Below, one piece after another: positions 31,653 to 41,412 of a DNA stretch of 56,550 nucleotides (position 1 is its first letter; every line of letters begins with the position of its first letter). A program made the translations under genes and the position numbers. The notes under the pieces are model-generated. The model saw only the letters and a program-made list of their open reading frames with translations. It was not told where the DNA came from and searched no databases. Source of the stretch: Bremia lactucae (lineage: Eukaryota; Oomycota; Peronosporomycetes; Peronosporales; Peronosporaceae); the NCBI RefSeq assembly GCF_004359215.1, contig NC_090621.1, positions 431,720 through 488,269 on the forward strand, read 5' to 3'.

Positions 31653-32188
31653 TAAAAATCGATTGCAAAACGTCAATCGCATCGCGCATTTCGATAGATA
31701 TGCGAGCCGTTCCCCAAGGCGAAGAAAAGGAATGGACATCCCTTTTTACTCGCTTCGTTTTGTCAACCCAACACGGACAGATATCACCCCACGTGAGGCA
31801 TGAAAGTCCTGCCTCACGTGACAACCGATGCAATCTATGCCTTGCACCGGTTGGAGTTCGGTTCTCAAGCTTAACGCGAATCGCGCAAATATTTCTCAGC
31901 GCGAAAGCTCTTCGTGCTGGGATCAAGGCCATGTAGCTTTGTCGCAATAAATAAGGGATATTTATTAGGAATAGTCTCTCCAGTCAGCTATTATTAGCTG
32001 TTCGGGCGAGTATCACGGCTTCTTCTCAGGGCCAAGACGAGACATTTTAATGTTTACGATCGCCTGAGTAAAACCACTGAAGCAGGGGTACTGGCGATGT
32101 GGAATCATCCTCATCGTTGGAGCTGAACATGCTGTAGCGAATGCTACCAGCACGTCTATTCGAAAGATTCCCCTCATTCGAAAGGCTC

Positions 32189-32461
32189 TTAGTCAGCCGC
32201 CTGACGATGATCAGGCGACGCTTCTGTTCTCCCCGAGTTGGCCATTTCGTCCGACTCACAATCGAAGTCGACCTCCAAAGAGGAATCGCATCCACGGGGT
32301 GTATCACCACGTGCACCCGCAACATTTAGATTTGCGGGAAAGGATGACACTACGGCAGACGGAACATCTGCCGCAAGAGACAATAATGCGTCCCCCGCGG
32401 CTGCATGAACCGCAGCCGAAAGCGCCGCACTACTCGCATACCGCATGGACTTGTTAGCCAT
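32189..32461 (-). CDS. Antisense accessory ORF of C2
   Basis: A 90-codon open frame on the strand opposite to gag-pol, starting at the ATG 32461-32459, 118 bp from the 3' LTR. The product (MANKSMRYASSAALSAAV...) is Ala/Val/Ser-rich, then acidic (SLEVDFDCESDE). It aligns over 65 codons without an indel with 212-1; of the differing codons about 10 are synonymous and 20 change the residue. Other frames of the minus strand down to about 31650 may be its decayed continuation. No domain recognised. Confidence 0.6.
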   Translation of the reverse strand: MANKSMRYASSAALSAAVHAAAGDALLSLAADVPSAVVSSFPANLNVAGARGDTPRGCDSSLEVDFDCESDEMANSGRTEASPDHRQAAD

Positions 32462-32567
32462 GCGATAGAGCTAAAAAAATATGGATTTGACCAATCAAAA
32501 TCGTTTTTAATTAAGTGGTCTTAGAGTGGCCACTCTTTCCAATGACAATCAGAGTGATTGTCGTTTA

Positions 32568-32579
32568 AGGGAGGGGTGA
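32568..32579 (+). promoter_or_regulatory. Polypurine tract of C2
   Basis: AAGGGAGGGGTGA directly before the 3' LTR primes plus-strand DNA synthesis. The equivalents are GATAGGGGTGA at 321-331 and, on the minus strand, TAGGGGGGTGA at 43760-43750. Confidence 0.7.
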
Positions 32580-32987
32580 AGTAACGGGATGTATCGTTAC
32601 ATGAAATTAACACTTTAAGGTTGTTAGTAAATATATTATCTATAGGATAGATAAAATTTAAAAAGAATTTATAACAGAGCAATTCAGAGAGGTTACCCAT
32701 TGTAAGATAGAACGATTATATCTACATGCTCCGGGGTGCAGTCAGCGCTGGACGCGCAGAAAAGAGAGTGGCAGATTAGAATTAATTACATGTTTTGTAT
32801 TTGTTTATAAATATGTTAGTGTTAATGAGATGTAAAGAAGGCAAACTTATTTATACTGAATACAGTTTTTATTTGACTTTCTTTAAAGCTATTGTTTTAT
32901 AGAGAGTCTTCCTCTGCACGTAAAAGTGTACGTGAAATGACGTGAGGCACCACTCGCACTGAAGCAGTATAAGTCGACAGTGCCCCC
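32580..32987 (+). repeat. Family C LTR, 3' of C2
   Basis: It starts GTAACGGGATG and ends AGTGCCCC, lacking the terminal GTTACA. The last hairpin has lost its left arm by a deletion that fuses the two terminal hairpins (GAAGCAGTATAAGT). Confidence 0.8.
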
Positions 32988-33070
32988 TTTAAAGGCAGAA
33001 CCGTCCGAAATGTCGTCTCTTCTCCATGGGAATCAATAAATTGCTTATAGGAGGTGTGAAATAGACCACT

Positions 33071-33345
33071 CTACACCCTGCACATGACCAGATAATAGCA
33101 TCGCCAAGCGTAGCGCCAGAATTGCTTGTTCGCAATCGCTACCTTGGCAGCAGTGTATATATCTAGTGCTGTTTCAATATGACGACCGGACACAAATCCG
33201 ACTTGTGCATTGTCGATTACCTCGGGTAGAAGTTCACTGAGCTTGACCGCTAACACTTCCGTATATAGCTTGTAATTGCTATTGAGGAAGGACAATGGCT
33301 GATGTTCCTGCGGTATAGATGCGATCGCCGACAGTTTTAAAACCT
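33071..33345 (-). pseudogene. Non-LTR retrotransposon (LINE) reverse transcriptase fragment
   Basis: The minus strand encodes PLSFLNSNYKLYTEVLAVKL followed by PEVIDNAQVGFVSGRHIETA. This is the signature of RT motifs 1-2 of L1/Tad-like elements (PISLLNxDYKxxxKxLAxRL ... Q.GFxxGR). It extends from about 33345 to a stop at 33071 and is cut by the LTR of A2 at 33351. The remaining LINE is not found nearby. Confidence 0.7.
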
Positions 33346-33350
33346 AAATG

Positions 33351-33878
33351 TGTAGACGAGCACGTTTTAATGCGGCCACGCTCTTGTAAGACACACACCC
33401 TAGCACAGTAAGGAAGCGGTAAGACCGTGTTCTCTTGCGTTTAGTGATGTAGATGTGTTAAGCGCCTTAGCAACGTCACCCAACACACTAAGTACTTTAG
33501 TTAAGTGTCGTCACTGTTATAGTAATCCGGCTCCTCGCTACTAAGTAGGAATTAGTTGTCAAAATGATTTATATTTCATCGCATTAAATATAAATCCTAT
33601 TTTTACAAATTATAATTGTCACAGTAAAAGATAACACTAGTATGTATTGCCAGCGTATTTTCTAGATATCTCGCGTAACGGATGACGCTAGCCGTCATAA
33701 CGGATGACGGCTAGCGTCATCTCTTCTAATGTTAATGCACCTATGTGGATGGTCACAATGTTAACCACACCCGAGTGCTGGGTCTAATTACAATAATTAA
33801 GTAATTGACCATCTCCTTATGTACACCAGCTGTAATTACGGATACTGTGTAACACTGGGGCAAATTTATCCCGTTACA
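33351..33878 (-). repeat. Family A LTR, 3' of A2
   Basis: On the minus strand it begins TGTAACGGGATAAA and ends TCTACA. The TGACG hairpin is present twice in opposite orientation, making an inverted repeat with 18-bp arms and a 5-bp centre at about 33679-33719. Confidence 0.85.
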
Positions 33879-34006
33879 CTTCCCTTTAAGAACGAATTTA
33901 CATTTTAAAATTCGTCAAAGAGGAAGGAGGAACTGCGAGCTACTTAATGCTCCGCTAGTTCTCTCATTCACTCTAGCGACCTGTATTTACATACACGACG
34001 CCAAAA

Positions 34007-34583
34007 ATGCCACCGAAAAGGGGCCATGTTGGCGGGTCGTCTGCGAAGCCGCCCACTCAACCTCGCACAAAGCGCAACCGCCGCATTTACCCGTCGGCAG
34101 CGTCTGATGCCGTAGTCAAACCGCCGACAGCTACTGCTGCTGTCGCGTTAACGGGGCTAATGTTGATCCTTCGCTCATTCTCGACTACAATGAGTCGACA
34201 CCGTTGCCGTTATGTTATAGTAGTGATGTGGATAACGAGCTCATGAGGATAATGATAGCGCATTATTATCCATCCAAACTTCCCTCATGATTTACAACAT
34301 GTAGACAGCAACATTTACGAATATTATCTCGTCGTCTGCGCTGGAAAGCGCAGCGACAGGTAATGAGAGCGCTGCCCATAAAGGCGCAGCCGCTTCTCCG
34401 TTGGGTATGACCACAACGCCTTATGCTCAGACCATAATCCATAATGGTTCTGACATAGAGGTTTCGGAGCCTCAAGCTCCGCCGACAACACGTGAACGTG
34501 CCCAGTGTGTCTCACAAGCCAGTCGTTTAGAACGTGGCTATGTGACGGGTGGCATTCCGAAGATGCCCCCTCCATCTAAATAG
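34007..34583 (+). pseudogene. Antisense accessory ORF of A2
   Basis: The ATG at 34007 lies 128 bp from the 3' LTR, on the strand opposite to gag-pol. The first 51 codons encode MPPKRGHVGGSSAKPPTQP..., aligned without indel to A1 (10490 downwards). A small deletion near 34160 shifts the frame. The original frame is then recognisable (STPLPLCYSSDVDNELMR), and after stops a further open piece is at 34401-34583 (MTTTPYAQTIIHNGSDIEV...). The basic, Pro/Ser-rich N-terminus could be a nuclear-localising segment. No known domain. Confidence 0.55.
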
Positions 34584-34639
34584 CCTCGTTTAAAAGGGCC
34601 AAGAGTGTCGCAAGTTTCTGTCTTTGAGATGATACCCTC

Positions 34640-35441
34640 ATGGGTCATCGTTTTACTGACGAAAATATGTCTCTCTTTCGCACCGAGCAAAGTGAGGCCC
34701 CCCACCAAGACCCGGGCTGCGCACAAACGAGACAGGCGTCCGAGGATGGCGCAGTCCGTTAATATAAGACGATGTATCACTCGTAATGACGTGGACGTTG
34801 TTATTTATAGCGAACTCCTCAAAGGGCAATTGTTTATCAATTCTTTGGTAGCTGCTATCGTGTGTAAGACATCCGCCACGACCCGTTTGGCACCTTCTGT
34901 TTGGCCTTCGGTCTGAGGATGGTCTTCGGTCGACATATGAAGCTTGCTACCTAGCAGCTCGAAGACAGGTCGCTAAAAAAACAGACGTATTACGTGGATC
35001 CCGGTCCGATACTATGGACTCGGGCATCCCGTGTAGTCGGCAAACATGATCCAGGAACAAGAGAGCTGCCTCCTTGCCTATGATCGATGTCTTACATGGT
35101 GTTAAATGCACCATTTTGCTCAGTCTGTCTACAAAGACGACTAGCCCTGTCCGACCCTTATGATCGGGCGGCATGCCAAACATGAAGTCCAGACTTACTG
35201 ACTTCCAACAGTGTGTTGGAATCGGTAGCGGCTTCAGTGGCGCACCGCTGGACGGTGCAGGCTTATTGCGCTGACACTGTTCGCAAGAGCGAATATAGTT
35301 GGCCACCCATCTATATAGATGTGGCCACTTAAATTCCTCTGACACTCGTAGGGATGTCTTTTCACGGCCCAGATGCCCACTAGTTGGCGCATCATGGAGC
35401 TCGTGAAGGATCATCAGCTTGAGATCTGTGTCATGAGGCAT
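34640..35441 (-). pseudogene. Integrase of A2
   Basis: Read on the minus strand: H2C2 domain ELHDAPTSGHLGREKTSLRV ... YIRSCEQCQRNKP, then core with SLDFMFGMPP (first Asp), VVFVDRLSKMVHL and MPESIVSDRDP (second Asp). After a frameshift near 34950 come broken pieces to THEGIISKTETC at about 34640, where it is joined to accessory-ORF sequence. The integrase C-terminus is missing. Confidence 0.8.
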
Positions 35442-35844
35442 ATAGATCCTAAGGGATCACAAGGTGACAGCTGATGTCATAACAGGCCATCGATGTAGCT
35501 AAAGCGATTGAGCTTACCTTTCAGGTGCGACGGAAGGGAAACCTTTCGTCCACCGAAGTGATCCAACAGCAGGCGACAGTGGTCGTCCTGACTGTAGCTC
35601 TCTTTTATCTCAGAGGCCAATGAGCTCGTCACGTGGTATGCCTTCATAGCTGCCAACGTCGACGGTTAAAATTGTGCTTTTAGCACTAGACACACTTTCC
35701 TGGTGTCTCACATCGAAGTCTGGTCTGCGCGATAAAGCGTCAGCCAAGCAATTCGACTTACTCGGCTTCTATACAACTTTGAAATAAAATTTAGAGAAGA
35801 ATGGGAGCCGTCTTGCCATTCTAGGCGAGAGGTGCGGTGGTTTA

Positions 35845-36285
35845 TTACGGTCCGCAGTCATGCGTGATCCGTAAAATCACAAATGGTTCGGTGCCCAATA
35901 CGTGCACACGAAACTTGACAAGAGCATACTTTATTGAAAGCAGCTCTTTGTCATGCACAGAGTAATTCATTTCCGCGGTTTTTAAAAGCCGGGACTGATA
36001 AGATATGACACGGTCAACGCTGTCTTCATCCTTCTGCATGAGTGCGCTGCTGATTGCAAAATCACTTGCAGTGCAGACGACGCTAAAGGGCTTATCCTCG
36101 TCTGGCAATGCCAAGACCGATGCCTCTACAAGCGATTGCTCCACTGATGTGAACGCATCTTCTTGTATTTTTAACCTAACCCATTCTACGTCCTTTTTAA
36201 GGAGATCAGATAATGGTTTAGTTTGCTCAGCATAACTCTTGCTATACTTATGCAAGTAATTAGCAAGCCCTAGGAATTGGCGCAA
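35845..36285 (-). pseudogene. RNase H region of A2
   Basis: A 146-codon frame: connection LANYLHKYSKSYAEQTKPLS, RNase H with PFSVVCTASDFAISSALMQK, then YSVHDKELLSIKYALVKFRV. The first catalytic Asp of the usual VCDAS is Thr here, so RNase H would be inactive. It closes with a frameshift in the region YxDHASLRT. Confidence 0.8.
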
Positions 36286-36362
36286 ATACTTCTCATGCCG
36301 TGGGATTTACCATTCCTTTTCTGATTATACCTTGTCTGGGTCTGCTCGTACACCATGTGTAC

Positions 36363-37208
36363 CTACGATGCAACCCAGCACAGGTATCTCAGGGGCCCTA
36401 TGACGCACTTTTGCAAGTTGACGTACAATTGGGCGTCCTTTGAAGTCTGCAACACAGCGTCTAAATGACGCTTGTGCGACTCAATTGCGCTCAGCCCGTC
36501 CTCGGCCCTACTATGAACGAATACATCGTCAAAGTAATGGGGCGCGTAGGCGCGCTGCAGGCGCATCACGTGAGCCACCACTCGGTTGAATGTCGTTGGT
36601 GCGTTTTTCAAACTTTGGGGCATCACAATCCACTTCCAAAGCATACCGCTTGACGTGCTTACTGCCGTTTTGGCAACATCAAACTCTCTCATGAGTACCT
36701 GATAGTAGCCATCCTTCAAATACAATGCGGAAAACATAGTTGATTTTCCCATGGAGTTCAACAAGACATCTTTCCGCGGACTTGGCGTTTGCGCCGGTAT
36801 GGTCGCCGTGTTCAGCTTATTATAAGCATGATTCACGCGCCATCCACGTGTGGCTTTACGCACAGAAAAGGTCGGGCTGCAGTGAGGCGATTTGTTTTCA
36901 CGCACATGTCCCGTCTTGGCTCGCTTGTCGAGAAACTCAACTATATAATCGACTTGTTCTTTCGGTAGCGGCCATTGCCTGGTCACACAATACTTGGTGC
37001 CAGGTTCGAGGTCAATCTCGTGCTCGATGTCCCTATCTGCTATTAGGCGGCTCGGCACTTCTTCTGGGAACACATCGCGATGTTTCCACAGAACCTCAAA
37101 GAATGGACTGTCTCTCAAGGCATCCAAGCCTTGAGCAGCGAACCGCTTCTTTTTGTCCGTTTCTATGACGCTCTCGTCCATCGTGGACGACGAGCAACAG
37201 TCCACCAA
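36363..37208 (-). CDS. Reverse transcriptase of A2, long open piece
   Basis: A 281-codon open frame covering linker and RT: STMDESVIETDKKKRFAAQG, HEIDLEPGTKYCVTRQWPLP, FSALYLKDGYYQVLMREFDV, VMPQSLKNAPTTFNRVVAHV and the intact active site APHYFDDVFVHSRAED. The end shows VNLQKCVIG and then a frameshift. It is part of a formerly longer pol polyprotein; upstream linker and protease (37257-38250) are in other frames. Confidence 0.8.
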   Translation of the reverse strand: MVDCCSSSTMDESVIETDKKKRFAAQGLDALRDSPFFEVLWKHRDVFPEEVPSRLIADRDIEHEIDLEPGTKYCVTRQWPLPKEQVDYIVEFLDKRAKTGHVRENKSPHCSPTFSVRKATRGWRVNHAYNKLNTATIPAQTPSPRKDVLLNSMGKSTMFSALYLKDGYYQVLMREFDVAKTAVSTSSGMLWKWIVMPQSLKNAPTTFNRVVAHVMRLQRAYAPHYFDDVFVHSRAEDGLSAIESHKRHLDAVLQTSKDAQLYVNLQKCVIGPLRYLCWVAS

Positions 37209-37256
37209 GCTCTCTCCTGGAACTGGTGCGACTATTTGGTGGATCTTTCCTTCCTT

Positions 37257-38270
37257 TCATTCGGCAAGGAACAGATCCCTTGACATCTCCAAGAGATTTA
37301 CTATCTCCTTGGCAGATTTAAAGACTTCCCGGAGTACCAAAAATGAGGATGCCTCCGCAATTCCGTCTTTGCCGGCCTTGAACACCTCGTTCGAAGGCCC
37401 GTCCTTTTCATTAGAGACTGATCCAAAGGTCACTCGTTTAGACTTGCCTTTGATCGTCCTAATCTGTCGAGTACTCGTTCTTCGACTCAACAGGACCTTT
37501 GACTGGGAAGCGAATGCAATTGCTCTCTGGCTAACGCACTCTTCCAACCGCACCAGGCTCTTGGCACTGTGCCGGTTCATGCGACGCTTGACTTCCTGTC
37601 AGCTCCCCGTCAAATGCCACAGGCTCTCGGCTCTGTGCAGGACATTCGGACACATGATTACATGTCATCGTCCTTTCCACTATCCAGTCTCCACAAGCTG
37701 AGTAGGAGTTGGTGACATTTGACAAATTGTCAACGCACCCTTAACTGTGTTCGACACGACATCAGTTGCATACGCCTCTGGCAGGAGCACATCCTTTCCG
37801 ATGTCCTGCGTAGAGTTCGCAACTGTGCGTGTACGCCAGTCTATCCATGGTTGATACTTTGCCAACCATGGCATGCCTAGGATGTGGTCATACGGACTCT
37901 CCATACCTAGCACTGTGAACTTCTCTTTACGAGAGAAGTCACTAAAGCTGAGAGCGAGTTCAACCTGAATTCCCTTACACTTTACGAGCGCGCGGGTGTG
38001 CTAAACGAACGGTCGCCTCTTCTCTTGCCATCCTGGCAAAGCGACTCAAACATCACCGGTATCTTTCATAGAGCCGCGAATTTCACAAAATTTTACGATG
38101 CACCCGAATCCACTAGGAGTGTCATCACCTGGTCATAGCCTCTTACATGAGCGGTATAGACCAGCAGGGTTGAGGTCCGAAATTTCGAGACCTCAGGGAC
38201 TATGCTACCCTTTTGTTCCACAACTCTGAACTTAGGGGTAGCTTCAGAGTCCGCGTCAGTAGGGCATCCC
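37257..38270 (-). pseudogene. Protease and linker of A2
   Basis: The protease catalytic loop reads LLVDSGAS near 38110-38090, followed directly by a TAA stop. A later open piece has SPYDHILGMPWLAKYQPWID (37905-37840). The linker to RT (37580-37257) is open but ends one frame away from RT. This linker is the segment found inverted in A1. Confidence 0.7.
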
Positions 38271-38274
38271 GCCC

Positions 38275-39411
38275 CTACTGCGCTCCTGTATTTCCCGACC
38301 CCTCAGTGGTCGATGCAGAACTCATGCGTCTCGCACGCTGGTTCTTGCCATCGCCCTTTGGGAAGGGAGTCCTCTTGCTGGGCATTTTTGCCCCAGCAGG
38401 GACCCTGGCATAGCAGCGAGCCATCATATGGCCGCGCTTGCCGCATTTAAAACAGACCACGTCTGCATTGCCCAACTCCATAGGAGTGGCATCTGTCCTC
38501 TCGGCCGACGGCTTATACCAAGCTGTCGCCGAGGCACTGTTGTAGGATTGCTCCTCAACTAAGGCAATTTGGATTGCCTCTTCCATCGTCGACGGCACCT
38601 TTCTGAAAAGGGCCTGTCGCGATGGGCCATGCCGTAGTCCGTTCATAAACGTGGGCACCTTAATGTGCTCCGGAATCGGACCTACGGTTATGGATGCGGA
38701 CAGCGAGCGCATCTCTTGCACATACTCTTGCAGAGATCGCTTCGCCTGTCGCGCCCCAAAGAAGCGCGCCTGAAGCAACACTTCGTTGTTCGGCGGCTGG
38801 TACATGGCGCGAATCTTATCCTTAAAGATCGCCCATGAGGGGAACGCTTTTCTGTCCGCCATAAGCGCCGAGTAAGCCCACTCTGAGGCCTTACCGCGCA
38901 GATGCGACATAGCGTACGACACCATCCGGCTGTCGTCCTCGATGAGCTGGGCGACACCACATTGCTCCACGGCTAAAAGCCAGTGGACAATCGTGTGCGC
39001 CGCAGTTCCATCGAACTTGGGCGGGTCCATCCGAATGGGCCTCGGCTGATGCGGCCGGGCAGAGAGCATCTCAACAGTCCTGTTGAGAGCCTCGCTCCGA
39101 GCCTGCTCATGCCTCAGCTCATCCTGAGTCTGAGTGACGGACTCCGCCGCAGCATGGCTCTGTGCCTCGGACGCGACCCTCCGCTGTCCGAGAACAAATG
39201 CCTCAAACTGCTCCAACTGAGCAACATGTTGCGCAGGAGGACTACCCAGGAGCCTGGCCAGGGCTTGTTCACCAAGTCCCTGCGCCATAAGCCCTGCCAC
39301 CTCCCGATGATGTTCGGAGAGACGAAAAAATGAGCTTAATAAATTTTGAGGCTCATCCTCACGTAAACATGCAGAGATGCGGGTCGTTGGAAGGATTTCA
39401 AGTGCTACCAA
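38275..39411 (-). CDS. Gag polyprotein of A2, intact frame
   Basis: A 378-codon frame without stops. The upstream end of the frame (TTG at 39411) overlaps the primer-binding site; the first in-frame ATG is at 39288 (MAQGLGEQ), so the true start is uncertain. It shows a coiled-coil-like N-terminal part (ESVTQTQDELRHEQARSEAL), a capsid-like core (MDPPKFDGTAAHTIVHWLLA; KASEWAYSALMADRKAFPSW; SLQEYVQEMRSLSASI) and a zinc knuckle CFKCGKRGHMMARC. It would form the virus-like particle and bind element RNA. It ends in TAG; protease follows in another frame across a G-rich stretch (AGTAGGGGCGGGA), suggesting frameshift expression. It is the only intact gag in the window. Confidence 0.85.
   Translation of the reverse strand: MVALEILPTTRISACLREDEPQNLLSSFFRLSEHHREVAGLMAQGLGEQALARLLGSPPAQHVAQLEQFEAFVLGQRRVASEAQSHAAAESVTQTQDELRHEQARSEALNRTVEMLSARPHQPRPIRMDPPKFDGTAAHTIVHWLLAVEQCGVAQLIEDDSRMVSYAMSHLRGKASEWAYSALMADRKAFPSWAIFKDKIRAMYQPPNNEVLLQARFFGARQAKRSLQEYVQEMRSLSASITVGPIPEHIKVPTFMNGLRHGPSRQALFRKVPSTMEEAIQIALVEEQSYNSASATAWYKPSAERTDATPMELGNADVVCFKCGKRGHMMARCYARVPAGAKMPSKRTPFPKGDGKNQRARRMSSASTTEGSGNTGAQ
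39393..39410 (-). promoter_or_regulatory. Primer-binding site of A2
   Basis: TGGTAGCACTTGAAATCC on the minus strand, two bases after the LTR end, identical to A1 except one base. Confidence 0.7.
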
Positions 39412-39412
39412 G

Positions 39413-39966
39413 TGTAGTCGGGCACGTCATAATGCGGCCACGCACTACTTAGACACACATCCTAACACAGCGAGGAAGCGGTTTACACCTGCTTCTCTTG
39501 CGTGCAGTGAGGTAGTTGTGGTGGGCGCGCAAGCGACCTCACCCAACACACTAAGAACTCTGGTAAAGTGTCGTCACGGGAGCGGTAATCCGTCTCCTCG
39601 TGCGCACTTACCAAGTAGGTAGTAACTTTCAGACTGATTTATATTTAATAGAATTAAATATAAATACCTATTGTACCAATTATAATGCTATCTCTATAGA
39701 TAACATTTAATATGTATTGCGAACGTATCTTTCTAAATACCTCGCGTAACGGATAACGCTAGCCGTCATCACGGATGACGCTGGGCGTCATCCCTCCTAA
39801 TGTGAATGCACCCATGTGCATCATATACTCAAGGGTTGGTCACAAATGTGCACCACACCCAAGTACTGGGTCTAATTATTATTATTTAGTAATTGACCAT
39901 CCCCTTAAGTACACCAAGTTACTAAAAGGGGACTGTGTAACATTTGGGCAACTTTAGCCCGTTACA
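39413..39966 (-). repeat. Family A LTR, 5' of A2
   Basis: On the minus strand it begins TGTAACGGGC and ends GACTACA. It also carries the TGACG hairpin in two copies (about 39749-39800), decayed in part. Confidence 0.85.
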
Positions 39967-40589
39967 TGCTGCGTGTAGCCGCTTAAAGAGTTGCCAGAGC
40001 CTCTCCCGGTAACTCCGAATATTTCGACATGTAACGAGCCTTACTTCTGTCAGGATAGCCTTGCGAAGATTATTCCAGAGGTTCTACCGTCACGCAAGCC
40101 GATTTGCGGTCGAAACGTCCTTAATTTAGGAGTCCAACAACGCCTCGTGCTGCTAGATCACTAGCACTTCTGAGTGTTCTGCACTTGGTGCAACCGGATA
40201 AACGCGACGGGGGCTTTTGCACCGCAACCGTTCGTCATGGTGCACCGATCCGAATGTCACACCATTGTGATTCGCAGCCGGTCCTGAAACGGATTGCTCG
40301 ATGTCTCCAATTCAACTTTCAAACCATCGATAAAAATACGTTTGGCATGATACTCGCGGCAATTTCTTTTAAAGTTTTCTTTGGTATAAGATCGAGTTAA
40401 AAAGGCTGGCTCTATAAACTTTCGCATATAAATAAAAAGCAATAGAAAAATCAAGCAGCACAACAAAAACATCGTACACTTTTGTATCTCCTAAGAGTGT
40501 CTCAAATTTGGGCGAAAGGGAACCGTACTATAAAGGCTCGATACCAGAGTATTCGAATTAAATCAAGAGGCTTCTGGTGCTAAGAACGC
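39967..40589. other. Stretch without a supported gene
   Basis: No recognised motif. A 71-codon minus-strand frame (40472-40257) has a hydrophobic start and a basic end, but nothing identifies it. The sequence just before 40590 may contain the promoter of the next ORF. Confidence 0.4.
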
Positions 40590-41390
40590 ATGACGTCGAA
40601 TTTCACGCGCTTCAAAACTTCTAAAGAAATTCTTAACATAATGAATGCGCTTAGAATCGACCACGTCGCGGGGTATTTTGATCGAGACGGCGCTAGAATC
40701 GACCCATATCTAGTTTGCGATGGGGTATCTAGTGATGCCTTCAACAAGTATATTGGCGATGGTGAAGAACTGCAAGTTGCTCTCCGATTTTTGGAACTCA
40801 ATGATAAAGGACAGATTTTTATTGTGGATCTGCCAACTCCAGTACATGAATGCACGTCACGCGAGTTTTTTTTACAATTTGTGGAATCTACCGGAAATTC
40901 GCGCGAGATTGCAATGCGTGGCTCAATGACAGCAAGCAGAGCCGGCTACCCAAAGAAGGAGGCTGATGAGACATTTGGTCCGATGGGGTCTACGCCAAAC
41001 CAAACGTCCCCGCCAGTACCTCGAAAGATTGCCGATTGGGTGACACTAGCAGTTGAAGTTGGACGATGGCAATCATGGGCAAGTTTAGAGCGAGCTGCAC
41101 GTTGGTGGTGCGAATATTCTGGCATTCAGTATATTCTTCTACTGAAAGTCAGCGTTTCCGCAACGCAAATTGAATACCGCCTTCATGATATCGTCACGCC
41201 TCGTGTTTTGCCGCAACCTTTGCGACACAGAATTCGGCTAGGTAACCCAGAACGGCCCACTGACAATGTCACATTTGACATGCACCGTATACTGTCAATC
41301 CCTGCTAATAAGCCTCTTCCAAATGGAGTGAACATGTATGCTGTTGTCAATATACGAACAGTCATGAATCAAGTCATCAGAAGTCTGTAA
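40590..41390 (+). CDS. Protein with a possible PD-(D/E)XK nuclease-like core
   Basis: A 266-codon frame from ATG to TAA with no retroelement homology. Residues about 124-190 read EADETFGP ... WVTLAVEVGRWQSWASLERA ... GIQYILLLKVSV. This resembles the core found in many fungal and oomycete proteins (DxxF..P.G ... P.lVvEVG.SqS...L..dA..W......V..vi.ikv), thought to have a PD-(D/E)XK nuclease fold. Candidate residues are Asp126, Glu156 and Lys186. The N-terminus (residues 1-110) is not recognised; there is no signal peptide. Its stop codon lies within an LTR-like TGTAACGGG sequence, so the natural C-terminus may be lost. Role unknown; the nuclease reading is an inference. Confidence 0.5.
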   Translation: MTSNFTRFKTSKEILNIMNALRIDHVAGYFDRDGARIDPYLVCDGVSSDAFNKYIGDGEELQVALRFLELNDKGQIFIVDLPTPVHECTSREFFLQFVESTGNSREIAMRGSMTASRAGYPKKEADETFGPMGSTPNQTSPPVPRKIADWVTLAVEVGRWQSWASLERAARWWCEYSGIQYILLLKVSVSATQIEYRLHDIVTPRVLPQPLRHRIRLGNPERPTDNVTFDMHRILSIPANKPLPNGVNMYAVVNIRTVMNQVIRSL

Positions 41391-41412
41391 CGGGTTGTAC
41401 CGTTACATGCTT
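41388..41412 (+). repeat. LTR-start-like fragment
   Basis: TGTAACGGGTTGTACCGTTACATG resembles the first 24 bp of family B and C LTRs (TGTAACGGGGTGTATCATTACATG), with a few differences. Nothing of the LTR follows. Confidence 0.4.

Larger units (their letters stand above)
27068..32987 (+). mobile_element. Gypsy element C2 (family C) with chromodomain
   Basis: The order is 5' LTR (27068-27506), primer-binding site (TGGAAGCACG, 27509), shortened gag, RT, RNase H, integrase with C-terminal chromodomain, antisense accessory ORF, polypurine tract and 3' LTR (32580-32987). The two LTRs share perhaps 70-75% of bases by eye, so this copy is very old. The middle and end of gag and the protease are deleted. 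Chromoviruses are the Ty3/gypsy branch whose integrase carries a chromodomain. Confidence 0.85.
33351..39966 (-). mobile_element. Gypsy element A2 (family A), minus strand
   Basis: On the minus strand: 5' LTR (39966-39413), primer-binding site, intact gag, protease, linker, RT, RNase H, integrase, antisense accessory ORF, polypurine tract (33890-33879) and 3' LTR (33878-33351). Compared with A1 it has pol in its original order, but lacks about 1.3 kb that covered the integrase C-terminus and the distal accessory ORF (join near 34600). The LTRs are clearly diverged, suggesting age or recombination. No matching target-site duplication was seen. Confidence 0.85.

Noticed and set aside
31429..31947. 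172-codon minus-strand frame in C2 as part of the antisense accessory gene
   Set aside because: Its second half overlaps the chromodomain on the plus strand, so much of it is shadow; only the upstream part could belong to the accessory gene, and no second copy supports it.
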